DNA of 64,000 nucleotides from Lachnospiraceae bacterium (GCA_017473115.1 JAFUNC010000007.1:1-64000); one strand, 5' to 3'. Shown: positions 35,083 through 44,886, counted from the first letter of the stretch. Notes: generated by a model from the letters alone, not told the origin. Translations and numbers: made by a program.

Positions 35083-35649
35083 TCATTTTTTCTTACGGAC
35101 GGAATAACCAAAACTTCCGATTTTATCACCCAAAGTTAAGTATTCTCCGTGAGAATAGGCAATCAGTCCTGTTTGGTCCAGGGAAAATTTACCGGTTTCA
35201 TTCATATATCTTTCATCTACGGATACCGCCAGCACTTCCGCGATAAACATAGTATGCGAACCCAACGGAAGTTCCTGTTTTACACGACACTCCATACATA
35301 CCGGACTCTCATCAATCCCCGGCACACTTACTTCTTTGGACTGACAGGGATGCAACCCCATCTCTTTAAATTTATCTACATCTCTTCCGGAACGGACACC
35401 ACAATAATCTGTGGCTTTCACCAAACTCTCTGTGGTCAGATTAATTACAAATTCTCCCGTTTCGCGGATAATGTCATAGGAATAACGCTCCGGTCTTACA
35501 GAGATGGAAACCATAGGCGGATCACTGTTTACAGTACCTACCCATGCCAACGTTATTATATTTGCTTTTTCACCCGGTCTTTGACAACTAACCATAACCG
35601 CCGGTAGCGGATACAGCATATTTCCCGGTTTCCAAAATTGTCTCGACAT
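35083..35649 (-). CDS. Flavin reductase family protein (FMN-binding split barrel)
   Basis: 188 residues of the flavin-reductase-like fold that binds FMN and uses NAD(P)H, or serves as a flavoprotein such as those acting in redox balance. Typical features: PLPAVMVSCQRPGEKANIITLAW near the start, NSDPPMVSISVRPERYSYDIIRETGEFVINL, and a C-terminal GSHTMFIAEVLAVSVDE strand pair. The start MSRQFWKPGN (35649) has AGAGGAGGCG upstream. The gene is divergent from the MerR-type regulator at 35750, with about 100 bp between them, which is the arrangement expected if that regulator controls it. Confidence 0.88.
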   Translation of the reverse strand: MSRQFWKPGNMLYPLPAVMVSCQRPGEKANIITLAWVGTVNSDPPMVSISVRPERYSYDIIRETGEFVINLTTESLVKATDYCGVRSGRDVDKFKEMGLHPCQSKEVSVPGIDESPVCMECRVKQELPLGSHTMFIAEVLAVSVDERYMNETGKFSLDQTGLIAYSHGEYLTLGDKIGSFGYSVRKKK

Positions 35650-35749
35650 ATGTTCGCCTCCTCTTTTAAATGAGTGTATCAAAAACAGTGCTGAAAATCA
35701 ATTGCAATTATGGTATACTACTTCGCAATAACGAAAGGAGAAACTACAA

Positions 35750-36559
35750 ATGAAGAACTTATTATCCATTGGCAAATTTGCTAAATTATGCAGAACTACG
35801 GTAAACACATTAATTCACTATGAATCCATCGGACTTCTGCCCCCTACTTTTATTACCGATACCAATCGACGGCTTTATGATATGGGATTATGCCACACAT
35901 TCTCAATCATTCATACCTTGGCCGAAAACGGCATTCCTTTATCAGAAATTAAAACTATGTTAACCACTCTCTCCAATAAAGAATTATCAGAACTTCTGTA
36001 TCAAAGAGAAATGATGTTGTGGCAAAAGATAAGCAATTTAACGTTTACCCGTTACTATTTTGAAACAACATATAAACAACCACTATTTCCGCCACAAACA
36101 GATTTTGGTCAACCTTTTATCTGTAACCAAGCACAACCTTTGGTTTTATTCGCTACATTCTTTGGATATGGCCGTATCCCCTCTTCTGACCGTATTCCCG
36201 CCATTCATTATCATCAAAACAAATGTCTTGCCATGAATATCTATCCCTATCCACTCGGACTCATCCTACAAAAAAAGAGCCTTTACGGACAAAGTAACAG
36301 ACGTGTACTTCTTTACTCACCTTACCCGCACGGTATTGTTACCAACAAAACGCCGATACTGGAGGCCGGAGAGTATGCTGTTATTTTGCACAAAGGCTCT
36401 TTTGAATCCATAAATGATTCTATTGAATTACTGAATTGCTTTATCGAGGAGCATCATTTTATATTGGCAAGCGATACCTATATCAACTTTTACCACAACA
36501 GTCTCCCGGATACTGAAGAATCTTTTTATATCATTAAAATCCGCTTCTTCAGAAGTTAA
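35750..36559 (+). CDS. MerR family transcriptional regulator with GyrI-like C-terminus
   Basis: 269 residues. The MerR winged helix at 4-70 has LLSIGKFAKLCRTTVNTLIHYESIGLLPP and RRLYDMGLCHTFSIIHTLAENGIPLSEIK, with a dimerisation helix to about 100. The C-terminal 150 residues look like a GyrI/AraC effector-binding domain (AGEYAVILHKGSFESINDSIELL). CGAAAGGAGAAA precedes the ATG. It is divergent from the flavin reductase and overlaps the NhaC gene tail to tail by 4 bp. The effector is not predictable. Confidence 0.88.
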   Translation: MKNLLSIGKFAKLCRTTVNTLIHYESIGLLPPTFITDTNRRLYDMGLCHTFSIIHTLAENGIPLSEIKTMLTTLSNKELSELLYQREMMLWQKISNLTFTRYYFETTYKQPLFPPQTDFGQPFICNQAQPLVLFATFFGYGRIPSSDRIPAIHYHQNKCLAMNIYPYPLGLILQKKSLYGQSNRRVLLYSPYPHGIVTNKTPILEAGEYAVILHKGSFESINDSIELLNCFIEEHHFILASDTYINFYHNSLPDTEESFYIIKIRFFRS

Positions 36560-38349
36560 GCATTGTTATTATCTTTTTTACCTGTCACATTCTTAATAAT
36601 GACCAAAACAAGAGTCATTAATACAACAGCTACGGGTAACGCAATCCACCAATGCTTTACCAATCCTGCAAAAATGTAGGCAAAGAATGAAACCGCTGCT
36701 ACAGTCAATGCATAAGGCAACTGTGTGGATACATGATTAATATGGTTACACTGAGCACCTGCAGATGCCATAATGGTGGTATCTGAAATCGGTGAACAAT
36801 GGTCACCGCAAACTGCACCTGCCAAGCAAGCAGAAATGGAAATAATCATTAATTCTCCGCCGCCGGGGAATACCGCACATACAATAGGAAGCAAAATACC
36901 GAAAGTTCCCCATGAAGTACCGGTAGAAAATGCAAGACCAACAGCAATAACAAATACAATTGCAGGCAATAACCATGTAAGGCCGGCTGCATTCACACGA
37001 ACAAATTCCGCTACAAATACCTTTGCACCTAAATCCATGGTAATACCGCTCAATGTCCATGCAAACGTAAGAATCATAATCGCAGGCACCATAGCCTTAA
37101 AACCTTCCGTAAAGGAATCGGTTGACTCTTTGAATGTCAGTCTCTTGGTTGCCAAATAATAAATAAAAGTAAAAGCAATGGCAATAAAGGAACCTAACAC
37201 CAAACCAACGGATGCATCACATTCCGAAAATGCTGTAATAAAATCAACACCGTCAAAAAATCCGCCTGTATAAACCATACCGATAACACAGGAAATAATC
37301 AAAACAACGACAGGAAGAATCAAATCCAGCACTTTTCCCTTCTTGGCTGCAGAAGGTGCTGCCTCGGTCTCGTTTTCTTCCTTTCCGGTTGTAAATAAAT
37401 CCCCGTTTGCTGCATTTAACTCATGTTTCTTCATCGGACCATAATCCAGACCCATTAACGAAATTACAATAATCATTGTGATGGTTAACAACGCATAAAA
37501 GTTATACGGAATGGAACGAATAAATAAAGATAACCCTTCTCCTTCCGGTGCTACCGAAGTTACCGCTGCAGCCCAAGAAGAAATCGGTGCAATAATACAA
37601 ATAGGTGCCGCTGTTGCATCAATTAAATATGCAAGTTTTGCTCTGGAAACCTTACTTTTATCGGTTACGGGACGCATAACGCTACCTACAGTAAGGCAGT
37701 TAAAATAATCATCTACGAAAATCAAAGCCCCCAAGCCGAAAGTTGCCAAGGATGCACCCTTACGTCCTTTGATCCGCTTCGCAGCCCACTCGCCGTATGC
37801 TGCAGAGCCTCCGGCTTTGTTGATTAAACTTACCATAATACCAAGAATAACAAGGAAAATAATAATGCCCACATTCCAGCCGTCTGCAAGTTTGGAAATA
37901 ATCGTATCAAACGTCTTAGTTACGGTCTGTACGGGATGGAACATTGTATAAAGTAATGAACCGGATAAAATACCGATAAACAATGACATATATACTTCCT
38001 TGGTAATCAAAGCAAGCACAATTGCAATGAGCGGCGGTAACAATGCTAAAAATGTAGCATAAACTTCCACATCAGAACGAATTATGGCAACTGCTTTTTC
38101 AAGGTTTGTTTCAAATGCATCACCATCTGACATTAAATTAGAATCATAATTCTCGACATAATCCAATGCCCAAGCCATTTCCTCTTCACTGTAAACAACT
38201 GCTTCCGCAGTATCTGTCGTTTCCTCAGAAACTTCAGCAGTTACCACTGCTTCCGCATTCTCCGCATCTGTTGCATATACGGTCATACCGAATAAAAGTG
38301 TCATAACACATACCAGCAACACTGCAATTTTCATTCGTGCTTTTTTCAT
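36556..38349 (-). CDS. Na+/H+ antiporter, NhaC family, with N-terminal signal-like extension
   Basis: 597 residues. The NhaC core runs from about residue 95 to the end, with about 12 helices and the motifs GALIFVDDYFNCLTVGSVMRP, DATAAPICIIAPISSWAAAV and GDHCSPISDTTIMASAGA. It exchanges Na+ (or other substrates) for protons at the membrane. Unusual: the first 27 residues look like a cleavable signal peptide (VLLVCVMTLLFGMTVYATDA), followed by an acidic extracellular segment of about 65 residues (EAVVTAEVSEETTDTAEAVV...) before the core. AGAAAGG precedes the ATG. Confidence 0.9.
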   Translation of the reverse strand: MKKARMKIAVLLVCVMTLLFGMTVYATDAENAEAVVTAEVSEETTDTAEAVVYSEEEMAWALDYVENYDSNLMSDGDAFETNLEKAVAIIRSDVEVYATFLALLPPLIAIVLALITKEVYMSLFIGILSGSLLYTMFHPVQTVTKTFDTIISKLADGWNVGIIIFLVILGIMVSLINKAGGSAAYGEWAAKRIKGRKGASLATFGLGALIFVDDYFNCLTVGSVMRPVTDKSKVSRAKLAYLIDATAAPICIIAPISSWAAAVTSVAPEGEGLSLFIRSIPYNFYALLTITMIIVISLMGLDYGPMKKHELNAANGDLFTTGKEENETEAAPSAAKKGKVLDLILPVVVLIISCVIGMVYTGGFFDGVDFITAFSECDASVGLVLGSFIAIAFTFIYYLATKRLTFKESTDSFTEGFKAMVPAIMILTFAWTLSGITMDLGAKVFVAEFVRVNAAGLTWLLPAIVFVIAVGLAFSTGTSWGTFGILLPIVCAVFPGGGELMIISISACLAGAVCGDHCSPISDTTIMASAGAQCNHINHVSTQLPYALTVAAVSFFAYIFAGLVKHWWIALPVAVVLMTLVLVIIKNVTGKKDNNNA

Positions 38350-38397
38350 AAGATTTTTACCTTTCTCTAATGTTTTAACCTTAGTTCCTTTTATTAT

Positions 38398-38419
38398 AAT
38401 TCCTAAACCCTTAGGAATT
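38398..38419 (-). terminator. Inverted repeat after the dipeptidase gene
   Basis: AATTCCTAA pairs with TTAGGAATT around a short loop, directly after the pepD stop. The T-tract is weak on the minus strand, so termination is uncertain. Confidence 0.4.
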
Positions 38420-38422
38420 CAT

Positions 38423-39874
38423 TTACACATTCTCTTTTTCTGCCAAAAGCGCGAGCAGATATTCCCAAGTTCTTTTTACGGAATACACCGGCATGCGCTC
38501 TTTGGTCGTATGAATATCATAGATATCCGGTCCGAAAGAAATACAATCCAAATCCGGCTTCTTCTGTAAAAGGATACCGCATTCCAATCCTGCATGAATG
38601 GCCGTCACTTCCGGTGAACTTCCGTAACATTCTTCATATACGCGAATCATCTTATCACGCAAAGGAGAAACTGCCTTATATTCCCAACCGGGATAGTCTC
38701 CCGAAAATTCACACGTACCTCCGAAAGCCCTCGTAATCATATCTACCCTGTCACGGAGAAAGAGTTTCGATTCTTCAATACTGCTTCGCAAAGCATAATC
38801 TGCTTCCAGACCGCCCTCCGTCAATTTTAAAACGCCTAAATTCAGAGAGGTTTCCACAAAACCGGGATTCAATCCGCTCATGGCAATAACGCCGTCAGGC
38901 ACTGCACACAAATACTCAAAAATACATTTCGTCGATGCTTCGTCCGCCATCATTGCGCTTCCGTTTTCCATCTTTCGCAAAGTAATTAAAATATTCTCTT
39001 CTTTACCCGCATACTCATTGTTTAGCATTACTTCCAACGCTTCCAATTCCGTTTTTATCAGCGTCATATCCGGATTATTTACTGCCAATACGGCTTCTGC
39101 ATATAGAGGGATTGCATTATCCTTTTCACCGCCGGAGATTGACACGATATGAAAAGATACTTTCTTCGACAATTTTGCTAAAATTCTTCCGATGGTGTGA
39201 TTTGCATTTGCCCTCCCGTGATGAATTTCCGCACCGGAATGGCCACCTTTTAATCCGCTTAAAGTAATCTCTATATATTTACCTTCCATCGGAACTCTCT
39301 TCACCGGAAGTACCGCATGCACACGCATACCGCCTGCACACGAAGTCAACAGAACTCCTTCCTCTTCGGAGTCAATATTTAAAAGTCGCGTGCCTTTTAA
39401 ATCAGACAAATCAATGCCAATGGCACCATCCATGCCAACTTCTTCATTTACGGTAAAAACCGCTTCTAAAGCAGGGTGTTTGATGCTGTCGGAGTCCAAA
39501 ATTGCCAGTGCATATGCGATGGCAATACCGTCGTCCCCGCCAAGGCTTGTTCCCTCTGCATAAAGACAACCGTCTTTAAAATTCAGACGTAAAGGATCTT
39601 TCTCCATATCCATATCAGACTCAGCATCTTTTACGGCAACCATATCCATATGTCCCTGCAAAATCAAAGTTTCTTCTTTTTCATACCCTGTCGTTGCAGG
39701 TTTCCTGATAATGACGTTCTTTAATTCGTCCTGACGAACCTCTAAATTTCTTTCTTTGGCAAATGCCACCAGATAATCACTGATGGCATCAATATTATAA
39801 CTGCCGTGAGGTATCCGGCAAATCTCATAGAAAAACCGGAATACCTCTTTGGGCTGTAAATCATTTAAATTCAT
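38423..39874 (-). CDS. pepD: Aminoacyl-histidine dipeptidase (PepD, M20C)
   Basis: A 483-residue zinc dipeptidase of the M20C group that hydrolyses Xaa-His and other dipeptides in the cytoplasm. Metal and catalytic motifs: LILQGHMDMVAVKD (His, Asp), TSLGGDDGIAIAYALAIL (Asp), FTVNEEVGMDGAIGID (Glu-Glu), and the C-terminal AIHAGLECGILL (His, Glu). GGHSGAEIHHGRANA marks the lid-domain His. GTGAGGTATTTAT precedes the ATG. The peptide transporter gene lies 55 bp upstream on the same strand, so peptide uptake and cleavage are probably co-expressed. Confidence 0.95.
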   Translation of the reverse strand: MNLNDLQPKEVFRFFYEICRIPHGSYNIDAISDYLVAFAKERNLEVRQDELKNVIIRKPATTGYEKEETLILQGHMDMVAVKDAESDMDMEKDPLRLNFKDGCLYAEGTSLGGDDGIAIAYALAILDSDSIKHPALEAVFTVNEEVGMDGAIGIDLSDLKGTRLLNIDSEEEGVLLTSCAGGMRVHAVLPVKRVPMEGKYIEITLSGLKGGHSGAEIHHGRANANHTIGRILAKLSKKVSFHIVSISGGEKDNAIPLYAEAVLAVNNPDMTLIKTELEALEVMLNNEYAGKEENILITLRKMENGSAMMADEASTKCIFEYLCAVPDGVIAMSGLNPGFVETSLNLGVLKLTEGGLEADYALRSSIEESKLFLRDRVDMITRAFGGTCEFSGDYPGWEYKAVSPLRDKMIRVYEECYGSSPEVTAIHAGLECGILLQKKPDLDCISFGPDIYDIHTTKERMPVYSVKRTWEYLLALLAEKENV

Positions 39875-39929
39875 ATAAATACCTCACAGATAAAATTGCT
39901 TTTTCTTTATCTTATGAATAAATATTTTC

Positions 39930-41852
39930 TTACGCTTCGGTATCTTTTTGTTCTTCCGCTTCTGTCTCAGCAGTTTCCACTGTATTTACTGCCGGCTTTT
40001 TATCTTTCTTAAAGATAAAATATGCAAAAATACCCATAAGTGCGGCAAAGAATATCCATGCTCCTATATTTCCCGTATTGGCAACACCGGAAAGGTCAAT
40101 CACTTGGCCCACGCTCATTTTAGTACCGTCTGCCGCAAGCTTGGCAGTGGGAATAATCGCAAGAATCGCTAATAAAATACCCACCAGACCTTCGCCGGCA
40201 ATCATACCGGAGGAGAAGAGAATTCCGTTTTCAACGCACTTCTCTTTACGGTTTTCGCTTAACTTCTTGCTCTTGTCAACAACCAGTCTTAACAGACCAC
40301 CGAACATAATGCCGGCGCTTAAGTGGAACTTTAAGTACATACCCACTGCAAAAGGAAGAACAGGCACACCGATAATTTCCAAAAGAACAGCTACAAATAC
40401 ACCTGCAAAAATCAAAGGCCAAGGAAGATTACCTCCCATAACACCTTCCACTACCAGTTTCATAATACCTGCCTGAGGAGCCTCCAACTGCTCGGAACCA
40501 AATCCCCATGCCTGATTCAACAGGTATAATACACCGCCAATTGCCGCTGCGGAAATAACAGCACCAACCAATTCACCAATCTGCTGTTTCTTGGGATTTG
40601 CACCTACCAAGAAACCGGTCTTTAAATCCTGAGAGGTATCGCCTGCCATCGCTGCCACAATACACACAATGGTACCGATGGAAATTGCGGCAATCATAGC
40701 CTCAGGACCGGTATTACCTGTTACTTTTAACAATAAAGAAACAATAATCAATGCTGCAATGGTCATACCGGATACAGGATTATTGCTACTGCCTACAAGA
40801 CCAACCATTCTGGAAGATACGGTTGCAAAAAGGAAGCCGAATACAATGATAATTAATGCACCTGCCAAATTCACGGGAATTGCCGGAATTAACCACATTG
40901 CCACTGCTACCACAAAAATTCCGCCGATAATCACCCACATCGGCAAATCCTGCTTATTGGATTTGAAGCCTTTTACGCTCTGTGTAAACGTTCTTACAAT
41001 CAAAGGGAAGGACTTAATCAAACTGATAATACCGCCGGCCGCAACAGCACCCGCACCAATATATTTGATGTAGTTATCATAAATGTCATTGGGCGTCATT
41101 GCCGAAATAGGCATATCTCCGGGATATATTACTGCGTCTCCGCCAAAAAGCGAAATCAACGGCATAATTACTAACCATGTCAAAGTACCACCGGCAATCA
41201 TACATGCCGCAGTCTTAGTTCCGCAGATATAACCTACACCTACCAAAGCAGGTAATACATCCACACCTACCGCAGAACCCTTATACTTATTAATCACATA
41301 ATTGATTCTTGAAGGAAACATCATAAGGCCTTCTGAAATAAACTTATAAATACCTGCAATACCAAGTCCCAGGAATACTGTTCCCGCTTTTGCACCGCCG
41401 CTTTCACCAACCTTAAGTACCTGCGCACACGCCGTTCCTTCGGGATAAGGAAGTTTGCCGTGTTCCTCTACAATCAGTGTCTGACGCAAAGGCACCATAA
41501 AAAGCACACCCAAAATACCGCCGCATAATGCGATCAAAGAAATCTCAAGAAATCCGGGCATGGTAAAACCATCTTCCTTCGCCCAAATAAACAATGCAGG
41601 CATAGTAAAAATAGCACCTGCTGCTAAAGATTCACCGGCAGAACCGATGGTCTGCACCATATTGTTCTCTAAAATAGAGTTTCTGCGTAATACAAAGCGG
41701 ATAATTCCCATGGAAATTACCGCTGCCGGAATGGATGCAGATACCGTCATACCTACTTTTAATCCAAGATACGCATTGGCAGCACCGAAAATGACTGCCA
41801 TGAGGCATCCTAAAATAATGGACACCACGGAAAGTTCTTTTTTCTGTTTCAT
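39930..41852 (-). CDS. OPT family oligopeptide transporter
   Basis: About 640 residues with 14-16 membrane helices. Family features include FGAANAYLGLKVGMTVSASIPAAVISMG near the N-terminus, GKLPYPEGTACAQVLKVGE (the conserved P-x-P-x-G-x-A-C segment) and AMAGDTSQDLKTGFLVGANPKKQQIGELVG. OPT proteins import di- to tetra-peptides or metal complexes, driven by protons. The C-terminus is charged (EAEEQKDTEA). The start MKQKKELSVVS (41852) has GGGAGA upstream. It forms a unit with pepD. Confidence 0.93.
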   Translation of the reverse strand: MKQKKELSVVSIILGCLMAVIFGAANAYLGLKVGMTVSASIPAAVISMGIIRFVLRRNSILENNMVQTIGSAGESLAAGAIFTMPALFIWAKEDGFTMPGFLEISLIALCGGILGVLFMVPLRQTLIVEEHGKLPYPEGTACAQVLKVGESGGAKAGTVFLGLGIAGIYKFISEGLMMFPSRINYVINKYKGSAVGVDVLPALVGVGYICGTKTAACMIAGGTLTWLVIMPLISLFGGDAVIYPGDMPISAMTPNDIYDNYIKYIGAGAVAAGGIISLIKSFPLIVRTFTQSVKGFKSNKQDLPMWVIIGGIFVVAVAMWLIPAIPVNLAGALIIIVFGFLFATVSSRMVGLVGSSNNPVSGMTIAALIIVSLLLKVTGNTGPEAMIAAISIGTIVCIVAAMAGDTSQDLKTGFLVGANPKKQQIGELVGAVISAAAIGGVLYLLNQAWGFGSEQLEAPQAGIMKLVVEGVMGGNLPWPLIFAGVFVAVLLEIIGVPVLPFAVGMYLKFHLSAGIMFGGLLRLVVDKSKKLSENRKEKCVENGILFSSGMIAGEGLVGILLAILAIIPTAKLAADGTKMSVGQVIDLSGVANTGNIGAWIFFAALMGIFAYFIFKKDKKPAVNTVETAETEAEEQKDTEA

Positions 41853-41927
41853 TGTTTTTTCTCCCATCTGACACAACGCTAAATTAGTTTTGTGTTTATA
41901 TTTCTTTTGTTTTTCAAATTATAAAAA

Positions 41928-43250
41928 TTACTTTTTTTCGTCTTTTCCCGGTTCCTCTTTCTTGCCGGTTTTATTTTTGTTGTTTTTAATGACCTGATCT
42001 TTCTTCTTAAACAGAGCAAACAACTTATTCTGTTTCTTCTTAATATCTTCCTCATCATCGTGGGCTTTTATCTTTTCTTTCAGCGCAGCCTCGGTCCATT
42101 CTTTTCTGCTGTTTCGCTCATTCACTTCATCACGAAGCAACATATACGCTGTAGAGAATAATGGGATGAAAAACAACATACCGCTAATACCCATTACACT
42201 ACCACCTATGGTGATTGCCGCAAGAATCCACATGGAAGGAAGTCCTACCGTGTTTCCAACCACATAAGGATAAATCAAATTACCCTCAATCTGCTGAACC
42301 ACAACAAAAAGGACAATAAACCATAATGCCGTCATAGGGTTGTCCATCAGGAACAAAAATGCTCCGATACCGCAACCGATAAATCCGCCGACAACCGGAA
42401 TCAGGGCCGTAAATGCAACCAACACACCAACCAGAAGGATATAATCGAATCCGAAGATTGCCATGGCAAGCATGGTAAGCAGTCCCAAAATCACGGCTTC
42501 AATACACTGTCCGGCAATGAAATTACTGGTGTTGGTCATCAATACACTGATGATTTTAGCAGTTTTACGATAGGCTTTTTCCGACAAAAATGCACTTAAA
42601 ATCCGTTTTCCCTGCATACACAACTTCTCTTTCTGAGCAAGAATATAAATAGAGAAGATGATTGCAATCACAGCGTTAAAAATGCCACCACCGATTTTAC
42701 CCGTAATACTGAATATATTTTTGATAAAAGAGCCGCCAAAACCGGTAAAGAAGAAATCTTTTACCTGAACAATCAACGCCTGCCAGTCAATTTTCATTTC
42801 ACTTAACTTATCCAGTTCCAACATGACCATCTCGGTTTCTTTCGGATACTTGGCAAGCAGTTCTTCCAGCCAATCCAAGGTAGAATACCAAAATGCCGAA
42901 ATTTTATCCGGTATCATTTCAGCAGTTTCCACCACTTGCGGAATAACTGCAAATGCAAGCAAAGTCAAAAGACCGCAAATTAAAACAATGGAAAGGATGA
43001 TGCTGACCGGTCGTTTCACTTTTAACCAAAACTTTCCCTTCGCCTTGCCAAAAAGATGCTTTTCGATACTTCGCATAGGCAAATTCAGGATAAAAGCAAT
43101 CAGCGCACCGATTAGGAAGGGGGATAAAATACTAAATCCTTCTTTTACAAATGCACAAACCTGTTTAAAATAAATTACACCCAAAGTCAGGGCGGCTATC
43201 GTAAGTAAAATTTTCAGCCAGAACAAATATCTCTGTTTTTCATTCTGCAT
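41928..43250 (-). CDS. AI-2E family (YtvI/PerM-like) membrane protein
   Basis: 440 residues with a bundle of about eight helices and an extracellular-facing loop in the middle, typical of the AI-2E transporter family. Diagnostic parts are FKQVCAFVKEGFSILSPFLIGALIAFILNLPMRSIE and LVGVLVAFTALIPVVGGFIGCGIGAFLFL, then GGSVMGISGMLFFIPLFSTAYMLL. Substrates vary across the family (ions, glycine, quorum signals) and are not predictable. The C-terminal 60 residues are Lys-rich and probably cytoplasmic and disordered. AAGGAG precedes the ATG. Confidence 0.9.
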   Translation of the reverse strand: MQNEKQRYLFWLKILLTIAALTLGVIYFKQVCAFVKEGFSILSPFLIGALIAFILNLPMRSIEKHLFGKAKGKFWLKVKRPVSIILSIVLICGLLTLLAFAVIPQVVETAEMIPDKISAFWYSTLDWLEELLAKYPKETEMVMLELDKLSEMKIDWQALIVQVKDFFFTGFGGSFIKNIFSITGKIGGGIFNAVIAIIFSIYILAQKEKLCMQGKRILSAFLSEKAYRKTAKIISVLMTNTSNFIAGQCIEAVILGLLTMLAMAIFGFDYILLVGVLVAFTALIPVVGGFIGCGIGAFLFLMDNPMTALWFIVLFVVVQQIEGNLIYPYVVGNTVGLPSMWILAAITIGGSVMGISGMLFFIPLFSTAYMLLRDEVNERNSRKEWTEAALKEKIKAHDDEEDIKKKQNKLFALFKKKDQVIKNNKNKTGKKEEPGKDEKK

Positions 43251-43422
43251 AATTTTTTCTCCTTGTCATTTATGTAAGACAAAAATATCCACATATTAAA
43301 CCATACTATAACAGTTTATTATAGGTTTCCCATTATTGCAAGAAAAAAACGCCGAAAAATCAAGATATTACAAGATTTTCCATACTTTTTTATTTCGAGA
43401 ATCTTATCTTCTTTCAAAACAA

Positions 43423-43449
43423 AAAAAGACAGGCGAACCTGTCTTTTTT
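43423..43449 (-). terminator. Rho-independent terminator of the infC-rpmI-rplT operon
   Basis: AAAAAGACAGG pairs with CCTGTCTTTTT around a 4-nt loop (TTCG on the minus strand), with T-runs on both sides. Confidence 0.9.
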
Positions 43450-43482
43450 ATGTGTGTAATACACTTTCCCTTTTAAAATCAA

Positions 43483-43839
43483 TTAAGCGATTTTGCTCTT
43501 AGCAATGTCTGCTAATGCTGTAAATCCTGCTGCATCGTTGATTGCCATTTCAGCAAGCATCTTTCTGTTGATGTCGATGTTAGCAAGTTTTAAACCATAC
43601 ATAAATTTGCTGTATGATAAACCGTTCATTCTAGCTGCAGCATTGATACGTGCAATCCAAAGACGTCTGAACTGACGCTTGTTCTGCTTTCTGCCTGCGT
43701 AAGCGGAAGTTAAAGCTCTCATAACTGACTGCTTAGCAACACGATACTGCTTAGATCTTGCTCCTCTGTAACCTTTTGCAAGTTTTAATACTCTATTATG
43801 TTTTTTCTTAGCATTTAAGCCGCCTTTAATTCTAGCCAT
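43483..43839 (-). CDS. rplT: 50S ribosomal protein L20
   Basis: 118 residues, full length. The basic N-terminus [33 protein letters not shown] and the core [26 protein letters not shown] are diagnostic. L20 is an early 50S assembly protein and, in Bacillus, represses its own operon by binding the leader RNA. It follows rpmI with 18 bp between them. Confidence 0.98.
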   Translation of the reverse strand: MARIKGGLNAKKKHNRVLKLAKGYRGARSKQYRVAKQSVMRALTSAYAGRKQNKRQFRRLWIARINAAARMNGLSYSKFMYGLKLANIDINRKMLAEMAINDAAGFTALADIAKSKIA

Positions 43840-43857
43840 TTCTTATCTTCCTCCTAC

Positions 43858-44055
43858 TTAGATATAAGGTAAAATCTTCTTCATATTCTTAACGTTTGTT
43901 GCATCTGTAATAGCAGACTGTCTTAAGTTACGTTTTCTCTTTGTAGACTTCTTTGTTAAGATATGACTCTTATAAGCTTTACTTCTCTTTAATTTACCGG
44001 TTCCTGTCACTTTAAAGCGCTTTGCAGCTGCTCTGCTTGTTTTCATTTTAGGCAT
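43858..44055 (-). CDS. rpmI: 50S ribosomal protein L35
   Basis: 65 residues, very basic: [33 protein letters not shown] is the usual L35 N-terminus. AGGAGGAACG precedes the ATG. It lies between infC and rplT, as in nearly all Firmicutes. Confidence 0.98.
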   Translation of the reverse strand: MPKMKTSRAAAKRFKVTGTGKLKRSKAYKSHILTKKSTKRKRNLRQSAITDATNVKNMKKILPYI

Positions 44056-44098
44056 TGTTCGTTCCTCCTGATTAAAATCTTTCTATTTTAACTGTGCT

Positions 44099-44605
44099 TT
44101 AGCGTTTCTCAGTTAAAAACATTGTCATGCTCTTGCCTTCCACTTTCGGCTCTTTGTCCACTACTGCCACATCGGCAAGTCCTGCCGCGAAATCGTCCAA
44201 AATATGTTTGCTGTTCGCCATATGTGCCATTTCACGTCCGCGGAAACGTAAGGTAACCTTTACCTTATCACCCTTGGTTAAGAACTTTCTTGCAGAATTC
44301 ATTTTGGTATTCAAGTCATTCGTATCAATGTTGGGTGAAAGACGAATCTCTTTGATTTCCACTGTCTTCTGCTTCTTCTTGGCATCCTTTTCTTTCCGTG
44401 CCTGCTCATAACGAAATTTACCGTAATCTGCAATTTTACATACAGGTGGCTTCGCTGTAGGAGCAATCTTGATAAGATCCAATCCTGCATCTTCTGCCAT
44501 CTTCATTGCGTCTTTCGCAGACATAACACCAACCTGTTCTCCGTCTGCACCGATTACACGTACTTCTTTGTCTCTGATCTGTTCGTTAATAAAAAAATCG
44601 TTAAT
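44099..44605 (-). CDS. infC: Translation initiation factor IF-3 with ATT start codon
   Basis: IF-3 binds the 30S subunit and checks start codons. The reading frame extends upstream of the first ATG (44524) to an ATT at 44605, with GGAGGTG 7 nt before it, giving the expected N-terminus INDFFINEQIRDKEVRVIG. The C-terminal domain begins near VEIKEIRLSPNIDTNDL and ends with KSMTMFLTEKR. The total length of 168 residues is normal for the family. The AUU start is the known self-regulatory start of infC: IF-3 discriminates against it, so excess IF-3 lowers its own translation. Confidence 0.95.
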   Translation of the reverse strand: MNDFFINEQIRDKEVRVIGADGEQVGVMSAKDAMKMAEDAGLDLIKIAPTAKPPVCKIADYGKFRYEQARKEKDAKKKQKTVEIKEIRLSPNIDTNDLNTKMNSARKFLTKGDKVKVTLRFRGREMAHMANSKHILDDFAAGLADVAVVDKEPKVEGKSMTMFLTEKR

Positions 44606-44851
44606 GACCTTGCACCTCCATAAAAGATTGTTTCTAAAGATGAGTTCGTCAGAACTCTCGCGCCTGAGCGGTGTCGTTTACGACTGATTTCATTTCCGCG
44701 AAGTGCGCATAAAAAAGTGGATAGCATAGACTATCCACTTAGAAATACAAAATTAGGGCTTGCGCCTTATTTTATAAAAATCATAAACACCTGAAACGCA
44801 ATTGTCGCAGGGTGAGAGTGGATAACTCTGCTTGCTATGGTCTACTGACCG
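44606..44851 (-). promoter_or_regulatory. L20-type leader of infC-rpmI-rplT
   Basis: An untranslated leader of about 245 nt. The minus strand carries CACCCTGCGACAATTGCG...CAGGTG, a pairing I associate with Firmicute L20 leaders, then an attenuator at 44711-44740 and an anti-terminating region before infC. Expected behaviour is premature termination when free L20 is in excess. Confidence 0.65.
44711..44740 (-). terminator. Attenuator in the infC leader
   Basis: AAGTGGATAG pairs perfectly with CTATCCACTT around a 6-nt loop; the minus strand ends in TTTTTTATG. It lies about 105 nt upstream of the infC start. Confidence 0.8.
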
Positions 44852-44857
44852 TAAATA

Positions 44858-44886
44858 AATTTAGCATAGTTTGGGAAAGAAGTCAA
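44858..44886 (-). promoter_or_regulatory. Promoter of the infC operon
   Basis: On the minus strand TTGACT, a 17-bp spacer and TAAATT. The start point is predicted near 44851. Confidence 0.65.
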
